Origin: Clostridia bacterium
GTDB lineage: Bacteria; Bacillota; Clostridia; Oscillospirales; Acutalibacteraceae
NCBI GenBank assembly: GCA_017399065.1
Contig: JAFQEL010000011.1
Span: 1 to 64,000 of the forward strand
Reading direction: 5' to 3'
DNA: 64,000 nucleotides
Below, piece after piece: positions 1-10,800 of the stretch (position 1 is the stretch's first letter; each line of letters opens with the position of its first letter). Made by a program: the position numbers and the translations under genes. The notes beneath the pieces were generated by a model. That model made no database searches and was not told the DNA's origin. It worked only from the letters and a program-made list of their open reading frames with translations.

Positions 1-57
1 TAAAATCGACAATTCTCTACTAAATTATACTTTTCTTATTATTATATCTTGAATTTA

Positions 58-86
58 TTGTCAAAACACTATATAATATTTATAAA
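58..86 (+). promoter_or_regulatory. Promoter of the vWA/tubulin-like operon
   Basis: A TTGTCA box (58-63) and a TATAAA box (81-86) are separated by exactly 17 bases, matching the SigA-type spacing. It lies about 110 bases upstream of the first gene, leaving a long leader. No other good promoter is visible before the operon. Not tested; AT-rich sequence gives chance matches. Confidence 0.55.
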
Positions 87-119
87 ACAATGGGTTTGTG
101 CAACTTCTTGTATGTAGTT

Positions 120-145
120 TGCAACATAATGCGGATTATGTTGCA
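120..145 (+). promoter_or_regulatory. Inverted repeat in the operon leader
   Basis: A perfect 11-base inverted repeat (arms 120-130 and 135-145, loop GCGG) sits between the promoter and the first start codon. It is followed by an A-rich stretch, not a T run, so it does not look like a terminator. It may be an operator or an RNA hairpin controlling the cluster. The ribosome site GGAGGTGG lies further down at 182-189. Confidence 0.5.
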
Positions 146-196
146 ATAGAAAAAATACTTTTGTTTTGAAACCAAAACATTTGGAGGTGGTATTCG

Positions 197-2332
197 ATGA
201 GGATGCAAAGAATAGTGTCTTCATTATTAATTGTCGCGTTGATTGTATCTGCAATCTCTATTTCTGTAAGTGCTGTAACATCAAACGCACCAAAACGAGT
301 AATTAATTTGGTATATGATGATTCCGGTAGCATGATAATTACCGATATAAAAGATAAAAACGGTAATGTTGTTGAAAAAGACAAAAAAGTTGATACTTGG
401 TGTCAAGCAAAATATGCAATTGAAGTGTTTGCATCACTTATGGGTGATAATGATACCCTAAACATCTATGTAATGAGCAGTTATACTAAACCTAAACTTG
501 TTTTAAAAGGTAGCGATGGAGCAGTGGCAAATGTTTCAAAAGTACACAATATGATTACTGCGGCTAATAATACACCTTTTGGTTCTGTTAAACAAGCATA
601 TTCGGATCTAGTAAAAACCGTAGCGGATGAGAAATGGCTTGTTGTTCTTACAGACGGAGAATTTCAAAACGTGGATAATATAGATGCATATTTTGCACAA
701 AAAGAAACTGATATAAAAGTTATGTTTCTTGGAATGGGGCCACAAGCTGACGGTATCACACCAAATGAAGCTAACAATATCTTTTATAAGGAAGCAAAAA
801 ATAATAGTGAAATTTTGAAACAGGTAACGGATATTTCTACACAGATATTTAACAGCGATAGATTAAATGTTAATGCGTCGTCTAAAACGTTTTCTTTTGA
901 TGTTCCTATGGCTGAACTTGTAGTTTTCGCTCAAGGTGCAAATGTCAAGATTAACGGGATTAAGAACTCTGACGGAAAATTATTTTCAAGCTCAACAATA
1001 CCTGTGACGGTCAAATATAGCGATAAGCCGGCAACAAATTATAGTGATTTTATAATTTCAAAAGATTTGTTGGGAAGCGTAGCGACCTTTAAGGATGATT
1101 TTATTGCTGGGGAGTATACGATAGATGTTTCCGGAGCGGAAACGATTGAAATATACTACAAGCCAAATGTAGAAATCGCCGCATACTTAAAAGATGGCAA
1201 TGGAGACGAAGTTACCGATTTAACTGATTTAGAAGCTGGAGAATATACTATAGATTTTGGCTTTGTTAAAGGCGGAACATCAGAAAAAGTATCACAATCA
1301 AAATTACTTGGAGATGTTACATACGAGGCGAAGGTTACAAACAACGGAATAACGCATGAAAAGACCTATGCATCCGGCGATAAGATAATATTAGACGAAG
1401 GGTCACTTTCCATTAGCGTAATGGCTAAGTATCTAGATTACAATACGGTTTCTACTCAATTAGATTACACCATTTTTAAAAACAAAGGCATCACTTATGA
1501 AGTGATTGATGAACCTAATTACACTATTAATAGTAGTGGCTTTGAAGAAATTAAGCCGATTGTGGTGAAGGCTCTGCTCGACTCTAAAGAGTTTACTCAA
1601 GAACAGTGGGACATGATGGGAATTCCAACTGTACAATTATCCGAAAAGCAAGATTTTAAAATGGGTGACTTTATAATTAAGAAGACAGAAGAGCTTGGCA
1701 TATACCATATTTATCCTTCGCTAATAGATGAAGCTCCAAGTTCCGGAACATACTCGGATTGTAATTTTCAGATAGAGTATAAGGAGAAGCATGGAAATGA
1801 AACATGGTCGGGAATAAGTGAGTCGCCAATTAAAATGCAAGATAATCGTTCTTGGATTGAACGCAACAGAGATCTTGTCATTAAACTGATTATATTGGCA
1901 ATTGTTTTATTTATCGTGTTGGGTTATGTACCTGGTATAAAAAAATATCTTCCTTCAAAACTAAAAACACGTCCTACGATTACCGCAAATCCCCTTGTTC
2001 CTGGAAATGAAGTGAAATATTTTAAAGGGCTTTTGGAAAAAAATATATTTACAACAATTATTCCCTATATACCTCAAAGAGGTCGAATTAAATTTGTCCC
2101 AAGTGGTGTGTATGGTGTTCCAAAGTTAGAGTTGAAAGCAACTTCCGGACGAAGAATGATATTGTTGAACACAAGGGCTTTTGTTGGTAAGGATAATATA
2201 ACTATATCAGGGCAAAAAGTTCCCAAAAACTCTGATAAACTTAAATTGACAGCAGGATCTATACTTGCGGTTACAACACCCGAGTGGAAATACAGATGTC
2301 AACTGAATACAGAAAGAAATAAAAAGAAGTAA
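197..2332 (+). CDS. Membrane-anchored von Willebrand factor A domain protein
   Basis: A 711-residue protein with a signal sequence or anchor (about residues 5-27), then a vWA domain whose metal-ion-dependent adhesion site DxSxS is seen as DDSGS (41-45) with a TDGEF strand near 152. Beta-rich, probably Ig-like segments follow, then one strong membrane helix (about 560-581) and a basic C-terminal domain of about 130 residues predicted to be cytoplasmic. vWA domains bind protein partners through a divalent metal. Here it probably presents an outside or membrane-proximal adhesion or assembly module to the machinery encoded downstream. It is the first gene of the operon, starts after a strong GGAGGTGG site, and is followed 30 bases later by the tubulin-like gene. 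Function within the system is inferred from context only. Confidence 0.85.
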   Translation: MRMQRIVSSLLIVALIVSAISISVSAVTSNAPKRVINLVYDDSGSMIITDIKDKNGNVVEKDKKVDTWCQAKYAIEVFASLMGDNDTLNIYVMSSYTKPKLVLKGSDGAVANVSKVHNMITAANNTPFGSVKQAYSDLVKTVADEKWLVVLTDGEFQNVDNIDAYFAQKETDIKVMFLGMGPQADGITPNEANNIFYKEAKNNSEILKQVTDISTQIFNSDRLNVNASSKTFSFDVPMAELVVFAQGANVKINGIKNSDGKLFSSSTIPVTVKYSDKPATNYSDFIISKDLLGSVATFKDDFIAGEYTIDVSGAETIEIYYKPNVEIAAYLKDGNGDEVTDLTDLEAGEYTIDFGFVKGGTSEKVSQSKLLGDVTYEAKVTNNGITHEKTYASGDKIILDEGSLSISVMAKYLDYNTVSTQLDYTIFKNKGITYEVIDEPNYTINSSGFEEIKPIVVKALLDSKEFTQEQWDMMGIPTVQLSEKQDFKMGDFIIKKTEELGIYHIYPSLIDEAPSSGTYSDCNFQIEYKEKHGNETWSGISESPIKMQDNRSWIERNRDLVIKLIILAIVLFIVLGYVPGIKKYLPSKLKTRPTITANPLVPGNEVKYFKGLLEKNIFTTIIPYIPQRGRIKFVPSGVYGVPKLELKATSGRRMILLNTRAFVGKDNITISGQKVPKNSDKLKLTAGSILAVTTPEWKYRCQLNTERNKKK

Positions 2333-2362
2333 TTTTTCTTAATATATTAGGAGGTTTTATTT

Positions 2363-5300
2363 ATGAGTGCACCCACATTGTTAGTTGGCTTAGGTGGTAC
2401 AGGTAGCAAAATTGTTGCTCGCGTCGCAGATTTAGTCAAAGGAAAGGAATCCAGCAATATTGCATTTGCTGTTTTTGATACTGATATTAATGAGCTTAAT
2501 GAAATTCAGAAGAAAAACCCTTTCATTAAAACAATTCAGACATCAACAAAACAGACTGTTGGTGAATATCTGAACAAGGATACTCATGCAAGAGATTCAT
2601 GGTTCCCTGTTAATGCAATTCTTAACGGAAAAACCCTTACTGAAGGTGCGGGTCAGGTTCGTTCGATTTCCCGTCTTGCATTAGATACAGTCATCCGTGC
2701 AGGTAAAATGGAACCCTTACATGAAGCTATCCAGAGTTTGTATAAGGTTGAAGAAGATAAAGTGGAACAGGCTTTAAGAGTTGTTATAATAAGCTCTCTT
2801 GCAGGTGGTACAGGTTCAGGCCTTATTTTACCCGTTGCTATGTACATAAAAAATTATCTTGCAACTCATTTCCGTCAAAGCGCTAATATTACCCGTGGTT
2901 TCTTTATTTTACCTGAAGTTTTCTACGAAGTTATTTTGGGTCAGACAGAAAGAAACAATCTTAAAGCTAATGCTTATGCAACTTTAAGAGAGTTGGATGC
3001 TTTCTTAATGAAAGGTGACGCAACTTTACCTGAACGCTATCAGGATTCTGTGAAAATGGAATTCCCTCGCGCTGCTTCTGATGGGTATGAAGAATACAGC
3101 ATAAGACCCTATGATTTCTGTTTCCTTTTTGATGCGCAAAATGCAGATGGAGGAAAACTCAATTCATTCAGTCAGTATCTCGATCATGCAGCAAACTGTA
3201 TTTATGCACAGTCTATTGGCCCGATGAATAAAAGAAGCAACTCTTCAGAGGATAATACAATTAGAAAACTTGCGAAAGAACGCGGTAGAAACAGATATGC
3301 AGGCGCGGGTGCATCCATCCTTTTGTATCCCTTTGAAGATGTTAAAAAATATATTGCTCTTCAGTGGGCTAAGGAAAGTGTATCAAAGCAGTGGTTAGTT
3401 TTCGATAAAGAATACTATTCATTGTGCGAAGAAAACAAAAAACGCGAAGAGGAAGGTGTTGCAACACCTAATCCTGATGCAAATTCTCATTATGTAAAAA
3501 CTGTAAGAGAAAAAGCACAGAAGAAAGACCCTTTCTCAAGAGCTATTGTAAATGCATGTACAACATTCAAACCGGATGGTGTTACAAAAAAGAGCGACCG
3601 TTGGGTTGACTATGTAGGTAGATTAAAAGAGAAGGTTCAGGCTGATATAAATGCCGGGCAAAGTGATTTAGACAGTACACTTGAAGATATTAACAACTCT
3701 TTTGGTGACTTAAAGAGCGAATGGCAGGATTATGTTAATCTGTATTTCCAGATTGATACATATAAACTTCAGGTTATGAAATATGTTGAAGAAACTGCTA
3801 GAATTTCAGCTTATTCATTGTTTAAGGCTTCAAGAGAATTTAGAACAACAAAACCCCAAGACTTTGAATTAGAGTATTACTTGACTGACGGTAAAAATGA
3901 TTTTATTCATCCTAATGCTGTTCGTTATTTCTTGAACGAAGCTTATGAATTAATGAAAAAAGAAAAACAAACAGTGGATAGTCAGTTGAAAGACTTGAAC
4001 GATGAATTCAATAATGTTGAAAGAAGCATTTTTGATGATGAATCAACTGATGATGTTCAGGAAACTGCACAACAGGCAGCTGACAGAAAGGTTTCTATTA
4101 TCAATAAAGTGAGCCATAAGCCCACTAGTGATCAGGAAGAAGCTAAAAATAAGTTATTTGCATTCTTGGAGAGCATAGACGAATATAAGTACAAATATAT
4201 GCTTTCTGAGGTTGTTGCTGAAGGTTGCGAATATATAAAATCACTCCTTAAAGCATTTGAGCTTTTCTATGCAACATTTGAAAGCAAGGTTTCTGCAATT
4301 GATAAAGAAATTGCTGACATAAGCAAAAAATATGTTAACAAAACAGGCTCAACAATGCGCTATGTTTGTGCTGATGAAAAATGCCTTGAAGGCATTTACA
4401 GTAAAAAACGCTATACAGGAAGTGCTATCAGTATAGATTCTAAATTAGCAAAAGATATTTATTATAGTGTGCTCAAATATTCACTAATGGCAGATAAGCC
4501 TTCAAATAACCGCTATTTCAGTGATTTGTTTGATGAGGGCATTCTTGGTTACTATGAAACATATGTTATGCAGAAATATGGTAGTGATATCAATGTTGAT
4601 ATTCTTACTGCACTTGAAATGGAAGCTGGCTATGTTCATCCAGAATATAATGAGGAAGAAAATGCAAACGAGTTAATCGATCAGTATGTTAAAAAAGTAA
4701 TTGTAAATACTCGTGCACTTTCTTGTCCGTTTATTGAAAGCCCATTAGGTGAATCCCGTGATCCTATAAATGCTTGTACTTTCAATAAATCGCTATTTAC
4801 TGAAGCAGAAAAGAACAATCCTAAGAAGGCTGATTTCATCAGAAGTGAGTTGATGAATTTCGGTGGTGCACCTGATAACGAAATACCCCAAAATGAAATT
4901 ATGTTCTATCAGTCATTTTATGGTTTAAGAGCTAATGATTTAAGTAAATTTGCTCCTCCTGAAAAAACAATGACTTATGACAGAAGCAGCGGTGAATACT
5001 TCAAAGCTTATTATGAGTTGATTGCAGGAATTCATCCTGAAACACATTTGAGCAAGGAAATCAGCCCCCATATCGACCGTTGGTGGCATATTATCACAAA
5101 AATGCCCGACCTTGATGAGGCTAATCAGTTGAAACAAGAGCAGGAAATCAATGCTGCATTCTTCTGGGGTGTTTTGTGCAAATATATTGACAGATTTGAA
5201 GATAGTAACGGTCATTATATCTATAAGCTCGATAAAGAAGAATTGGATATGGATAACAATCTTCTCATTGTTTCAAACGGAACTAAGTGCGATAAATTGT

Positions 5301-5839
5301 ATGAGGTTCTTGATGCAATTGCAATTTATCCTGAATTGGTAAATAAAATTATCAACAGAGTTAAGTTGAAAGCAAATGATGATTTGAATAAGAATCGTGC
5401 ATTGGAAAGCGGTATACTTATGCGTGGTATTAATAAATTTGCTGTTGCTGAACCCGGTATATGCGATGGTAAAAATGTAAAACCTGCAACAAGTATTTTC
5501 ACAATACCACTTATGATGAAAAAATCCTCAACTCCTGATGTTTATTATGAAGAAAATGTTCTTCAGATTCTTAAAGCAGAGATTGAAGAAATCAAAAAAT
5601 ATTTGTCCTTGTTCTATACCGAAAAAGAACTCGGTGGCGTTATGAACAAAATTCTTACAGAGCAGTTTGATAAATATCTTGCTGATATTGCTTATGAAAG
5701 CAAGTGTGATAAAGCAATTTATAAGAGTTCATTGTTTAGTTCAACTATTTCAATTATTGCGAAAGCTTTCGAAGCTCTCGACCTTGAAGATGAGGCACGC
5801 AATATTAAAGATGCTGCCGATGCTTTAAAAAATGATTAA
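2363..5839 (+). CDS. Tubulin-like GTPase domain protein (Tubulin_2 type)
   Basis: 1158 residues, soluble, no signal or membrane helix. The N-terminus carries a Rossmann-like GLGGTGSK loop (9-16) and, near residue 145-152, the glycine-rich AGGTGSG loop that is the nucleotide-binding signature of the tubulin/FtsZ superfamily. The remaining three quarters are helical, with charged coiled-coil-like stretches (about 530-600), and are not assignable by eye. The architecture fits the large bacterial tubulin-like proteins (Tubulin_2), which are known from the family to occur beside vWA genes. A GTP-dependent scaffold or switch is the likely role. The start follows AGGAGG at 2350-2355. It lies 30 bases after the vWA gene and 13 bases before the next gene, so co-transcription is expected. 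Confidence 0.8.
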   Translation: MSAPTLLVGLGGTGSKIVARVADLVKGKESSNIAFAVFDTDINELNEIQKKNPFIKTIQTSTKQTVGEYLNKDTHARDSWFPVNAILNGKTLTEGAGQVRSISRLALDTVIRAGKMEPLHEAIQSLYKVEEDKVEQALRVVIISSLAGGTGSGLILPVAMYIKNYLATHFRQSANITRGFFILPEVFYEVILGQTERNNLKANAYATLRELDAFLMKGDATLPERYQDSVKMEFPRAASDGYEEYSIRPYDFCFLFDAQNADGGKLNSFSQYLDHAANCIYAQSIGPMNKRSNSSEDNTIRKLAKERGRNRYAGAGASILLYPFEDVKKYIALQWAKESVSKQWLVFDKEYYSLCEENKKREEEGVATPNPDANSHYVKTVREKAQKKDPFSRAIVNACTTFKPDGVTKKSDRWVDYVGRLKEKVQADINAGQSDLDSTLEDINNSFGDLKSEWQDYVNLYFQIDTYKLQVMKYVEETARISAYSLFKASREFRTTKPQDFELEYYLTDGKNDFIHPNAVRYFLNEAYELMKKEKQTVDSQLKDLNDEFNNVERSIFDDESTDDVQETAQQAADRKVSIINKVSHKPTSDQEEAKNKLFAFLESIDEYKYKYMLSEVVAEGCEYIKSLLKAFELFYATFESKVSAIDKEIADISKKYVNKTGSTMRYVCADEKCLEGIYSKKRYTGSAISIDSKLAKDIYYSVLKYSLMADKPSNNRYFSDLFDEGILGYYETYVMQKYGSDINVDILTALEMEAGYVHPEYNEEENANELIDQYVKKVIVNTRALSCPFIESPLGESRDPINACTFNKSLFTEAEKNNPKKADFIRSELMNFGGAPDNEIPQNEIMFYQSFYGLRANDLSKFAPPEKTMTYDRSSGEYFKAYYELIAGIHPETHLSKEISPHIDRWWHIITKMPDLDEANQLKQEQEINAAFFWGVLCKYIDRFEDSNGHYIYKLDKEELDMDNNLLIVSNGTKCDKLYEVLDAIAIYPELVNKIINRVKLKANDDLNKNRALESGILMRGINKFAVAEPGICDGKNVKPATSIFTIPLMMKKSSTPDVYYEENVLQILKAEIEEIKKYLSLFYTEKELGGVMNKILTEQFDKYLADIAYESKCDKAIYKSSLFSSTISIIAKAFEALDLEDEARNIKDAADALKND

Positions 5840-5855
5840 AAATCATTAAAAGGTG

Positions 5856-7808
5856 GTGATTACTACGTATTCTGTAATTATTCAAAATAAAAGAACAACA
5901 GAGGCTTTCTTGAAGTACCAGCCTTTGTTTATGGAAGCATTAAATAATGGCAGAATTGGCGTTTGTAAATGGATTGAATCCGGTACCACACTTGACTCGG
6001 CAGTTCCCGAACTTAGTGAATTGACCAACGACAAGGAAGACTGGCGTGCAATAATAGTCAGGTTTGAAGATGGCGAATTAATGTCAGGTTTTGAATCTGA
6101 TGCACGCAATCCTTACGATTTCAAGGATAATGCGTTTTATTCGGGTAAGATTGAGGAAAGTAAAAATCCTTTGATAAGACTCACTCAAATGTTGGGTGGT
6201 GTTCCTTCACCTGAAATAAAATTTGAAAGCGAAGTTATCATAGAGGATGGGAAAAATCCAAGAACAATCTATAAACCAGTTGTGGATTTGGAAGCAAACC
6301 AGAAATATAGAGAATTATGCCGGAAATATGAATATGACGGGAAATTACCCTCATCAATTGTTGTCATTTCTATCAGACAAAGAAGTCAGAATGAAGCAAC
6401 AAGAGGCGATATATGGACTAATAATCAGGAGTCAAACAGTTCAGATTTCTGGAAAAGGAATAAATATCCCAGTAATTGTCGATTCTTGGTTTATGACTTT
6501 GAAAAACAAGGTCCTATTCAGAGGGATGCTGATGAATTCGGTTTTTGGATGTCTACATTGCTGGTGTCATCCAATGATATTGATTCAAGTACATTACAGG
6601 CTTACAGGCTTTATACAGTAAAGCCCGTTTTCGATAAACCTCAGATGGAGGAGGTTTTCCGTACCACTGTAAACAGATTGTGTTCAGCAAGAAAAATTGT
6701 TGAGAAGGATATAAAGAGAGATATAGAACTGCAGCTTGCAACCAGCGATACTTTGCCTGATTACAAAATGGAAGTTTCGGTTGCCGTTGATATGCCTGAA
6801 GAATTTTCTAAAAGGGTTAATCCCAACTCTTTTGGTGTGTTTAGTGCGGGTGTAAATACGGAACTCGAAATGTGGAGAAATGCAAATTGTGCCGTAGAGG
6901 AACAACTTGCAGAGTGTGTAAGAAGTGCAGAAAGAACCTTAGATAAAACTGCGGATAAAATGAAACCGCTGTGTATGTTTTCTGAAGGTGAAGTTTCTAA
7001 TCTTGATAAGTATCAGATAGAGGACATGACGAGGGAAACCGGTGAGCTTTACAACAAGATTGTTAAAATACAGGGTATTCTGCCCAGCTCTAAGGTTACC
7101 ACTTCTCCGTCTGTAGTATCAGCGATGAAAAAAGTCAAAGAATTCCTTTTGGGTAGAATGAGTGCTAAAAGTGCGCTTGGTTTATTGGCACTTATTTTTA
7201 TCTTATTGCTGTTAAGCGGAATACCCGGTATTGTAAGGTGCTCAACAGAATCAAAAGGTTCTCTGGATATCTTGTTTGCAATAATAGGTTTTGTTTTTGG
7301 TGTAGTTGCCATTGTCGCATTGATTGTTATTCTGGTTCAGAAAAGCAAACTTAATAGTTTGATTGGTGCCTATAATCAACAGATGAAAAATCTGTTCAAC
7401 AATATAATTTCAAATGCCGACCAATATTCAGCATATCTTAGCAGTGTGGCAAGTCATTCCCGCGGACTTTCCTATTTGAATTTATCAAAAAGAAAAAAAG
7501 TGAAAATAGATGAACTTCGATTTATGAAATATGCCCATGTAAAGAATGCAAATATCATATTAGCTCAAATGAGAAATTGGAGCAGGTCATACCATTTGAA
7601 TGTTGATTTTGATAACCCTTCTATCAACGAAAGAATGGCAGTTAATATGTCAGAAAGTCCATTTTCAAGCAATATATACACATTTGAGCATGGTGATGTG
7701 TATTCGGTTTTAGTTAACAATTCAGGTGAGCAAATTGAGTCACCATTCAGTTTTGTAAAGAAACTGGAAATAACAAGAGAGGAGTTATACGATGATGGAA
7801 GTATTTAA
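5856..7808 (+). CDS. Conserved two-helix membrane protein of the tubulin-like operon
   Basis: About 650 residues, family not recognised. Residues 1-430 are predicted soluble, two adjacent hydrophobic helices lie at about 440-461 and 472-496, and a soluble C-terminal domain of about 150 residues follows, so both ends face the same side, probably the cytoplasm. It may tether the GTPase to the membrane. The start is uncertain: a ribosome-site-like AAAGGTGGTGAT (5849-5860) overlaps the two GTG codons (5853, 5856), and at the normal spacing the in-frame codon is ACG at 5865. The stop overlaps the next gene by 17 bases, which indicates tight translational coupling. Confidence 0.7.
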   Translation: MITTYSVIIQNKRTTEAFLKYQPLFMEALNNGRIGVCKWIESGTTLDSAVPELSELTNDKEDWRAIIVRFEDGELMSGFESDARNPYDFKDNAFYSGKIEESKNPLIRLTQMLGGVPSPEIKFESEVIIEDGKNPRTIYKPVVDLEANQKYRELCRKYEYDGKLPSSIVVISIRQRSQNEATRGDIWTNNQESNSSDFWKRNKYPSNCRFLVYDFEKQGPIQRDADEFGFWMSTLLVSSNDIDSSTLQAYRLYTVKPVFDKPQMEEVFRTTVNRLCSARKIVEKDIKRDIELQLATSDTLPDYKMEVSVAVDMPEEFSKRVNPNSFGVFSAGVNTELEMWRNANCAVEEQLAECVRSAERTLDKTADKMKPLCMFSEGEVSNLDKYQIEDMTRETGELYNKIVKIQGILPSSKVTTSPSVVSAMKKVKEFLLGRMSAKSALGLLALIFILLLLSGIPGIVRCSTESKGSLDILFAIIGFVFGVVAIVALIVILVQKSKLNSLIGAYNQQMKNLFNNIISNADQYSAYLSSVASHSRGLSYLNLSKRKKVKIDELRFMKYAHVKNANIILAQMRNWSRSYHLNVDFDNPSINERMAVNMSESPFSSNIYTFEHGDVYSVLVNNSGEQIESPFSFVKKLEITREELYDDGSI

Positions 7809-10800
7809 AGTTGTTATATGCATTGTCGTGGTAGCTCTGTTCGGTTTGCTTCAAAATGTTATTAACCTGAAAAAGAACAGAAGGGCAAGGCAGTTTGCGC
7901 TTCCGGCGATAGCATTTGTACTGGCTATCGTGGCAAATGTTATCGGATATAATTCGATGGATGATGTCAGAACATTGTTTGTAAAAGGGGAATATGTATA
8001 TAACTCTGACATTGCACTTGTAAACGGAGTTATTTTCCTTGCGTTGATTCTAATTAAACTTGTTTTGTGTCCGTTGTGTTCCTTTATAGGCAAAGAAAAA
8101 AATGTTGTAGAACCCTTTGTTTTGTCATATTATTCATACAATGAAGATTATGGCGAATGGTTTCTTCTTCGTAAATGGACAAACTTTAGAAAATACTTCC
8201 TCGCTATAGTCTGCACATTGGCTCTGGCAGTAGGTACATATCTTGGTTTAACCTGGTATCTGGGCTCAGCATCAACTATATGGCATTATATTTTTCCATG
8301 TACCATTTTGTTTGTTGTTAACGAAATGTATAACTTTATTAACGGACAGACTAAAGAAGAGTTTGAACACAGTGTTCTCGGTGCAGAAGCAGATTCTAGG
8401 AAAGTAGGCGGATATTATAAAGTTCGAGAAGTATTTGAACAAACACTTCCCGAACCCTTGCTCGCTGCCCACACAGGTTTCGAATATATTGGCAAATATA
8501 CTCCTTTATCATTGATTGAGGAGCTAAAAATTTCCGAGTCCCGAACTGATAATGTTGTTGCTGATTTCTTTGAAATTGATGAACGCTTCAAGACTGCTGA
8601 TATTGACTATGTTCAGGCAACCCGTCAGCTGATGCATAGAAAAAACGTACTGTTTTACAATCCCTTCTATCGCGATTTAGAGCAATACATAGTTTTGCCT
8701 ATAACTAATGCATTGTTGTCAGGTAAAAAATGCCTTGTGATTTCTGGTCGTACATCAAATTGCGAAGATGTTAAGGCTTGGTTGGAAGGCTGTCTTGCTG
8801 AGTACTGCCATATGAAATCACTTTGGTGTGTGGCTGATTTGTCCGATAAAACACCTGAATGTGATGTTGGTGTTTTAACTTTTTCTCAGATATATGACCG
8901 GAATGTTATTTACACTAATCGGGAATTTTTTAGCGAAACAGATTTTGTTTTGTTAATAGAACCATCCCGTATGGTGAATATCGGTCAGGTTGGTTTGAGT
9001 ATTATTGCTCAAGAAACCCAGCGCAACAAGGAAAAACCAGTGTTCTGTATATGCGACCGTAATGTAGAAGGTCTTGTTGACACTATGTCACACCTGCTTC
9101 ATGACGAGATAACAACAGTTATCGCACCGCCTGTTCCCAGATGTATGTATTCAGGTTTATCATGGGATGCAGATGGAGATTTTATAAGACAACAATTGTT
9201 TGATAAGCAAACAAAATATTTAGGTAACGGTGTTGAGTTGGCTGCAATAGCGGTTAAAAATCAGGTTCCGTCAGTTAAATGGTATTGCGAGACCAAAGCA
9301 CCAATTAAAGACATAAAGTGGATAACAGGACAGCATTATTCTACTATTTGTCGCTATATGAATTTACCTGCTCAGCAAAAGGATTTATACGAAAAAATTC
9401 AGTTTATCCCTAATTTGTGGAGCACAGCAAGGGCAAAAGAACAGTTTGCGGTTGTTGAAGATGAATTCTGCAATATGTTTGGCATGTTGCGAACATTTTT
9501 ATCCAGAGGTGAAAACCAATCCTTTGTAAACGTTCTTTCAGAAAACTATCTGCTTCGTGATTATATGCGTTGCAACAAGCAGATGTTTATGTCAAATCCC
9601 AATTCTGTTCCGTCAATAGTTCCCGATTATTCTAAAACGGAGCGAAACACATTAATAAAATTGATTATTTTAATGTCTTTCCGTCCTGTAACAGAGGATG
9701 AAATTCTTGAAGAATTCCATCTGGTTGGCGTTGAATCCACTGATGCGGGTGATGTTTTAAGCAGAATGCTTAAGAAATATACTTTTGTAAACAGTGATAT
9801 ATTTACAGTTCAGACAAGACGCGTTGATGATGACGATGCTGTTCTTACAACTATTTGCACATATACAATTTCTAATGAGGTATTTGACGAATATTTCGCA
9901 CATACATTAAAAAATGCGTACTATATTCTCGAAGATGAAAAAACTGAGTTCGGTTATATCGACTCCAAACTTTTCAGTCATATCACTCAATTAGTTTTAC
10001 CGGGACAGTTTGTTGTTTATGATGGTAAATACTATCTGGTTAAATATATTTCGCCCCAGAGTGGTGTTGTTCTTCGCCGTGCAGCAGATTTGTTTGACGG
10101 AAGAAAATATTATCGCCAGATAAGAGAATATTGTCTTGAAGATAGCGAAGCAACTGTTTTATCACAGAAAACAGTTATGGACGTTGAGTTTACATTAGTG
10201 CAAACTGATATTGCTGTAAACACATCAAGCTATCTCGAGATGAGAGATAACCATGATTTGAGAACAGCTCGTGTTGTTGATTTCAGTAAAGACCCCACAA
10301 TTAAAAACTATAAACGTAAATATCACAACAAAACAATTATGAAGGTGAAATTGCCTGACTCTGATGAGAAGATTCGTTTCACTATATGTTTGTTGTTGTC
10401 TGAAATATTTAAAAGTGTGTTCCCTGATGCATGGCAGTATATTGGGGTTATAACAAAAACACCTGAAGATATTGAGGGTATGCTTAATTATATGGTTTAC
10501 TCTATAAAGGGTGATATAGATGATGATTGCATCTATATCATTGAAGACAGTGATATAGATCTAGGCTTGTTAGAAGCAGTAGAAAAGAACTGGATGAAAT
10601 TTATGGAGGTTGTTGCAGACTTCCTGGATTGGCATTATGAAAAAATGCGTGAGCCTGAGTCAGCAGACCCCGTTCCTATTACAGCCAGGAAAAAAATCGA
10701 GGAAGCTACAAAGCAGAAACAATCCTTGTTCGCTCGTATGGCAAAGCGAATAGCAAAGCTTTTTGGTGTTCAGAAGGAAGAAGAAGTAAAAATAGAGGTT

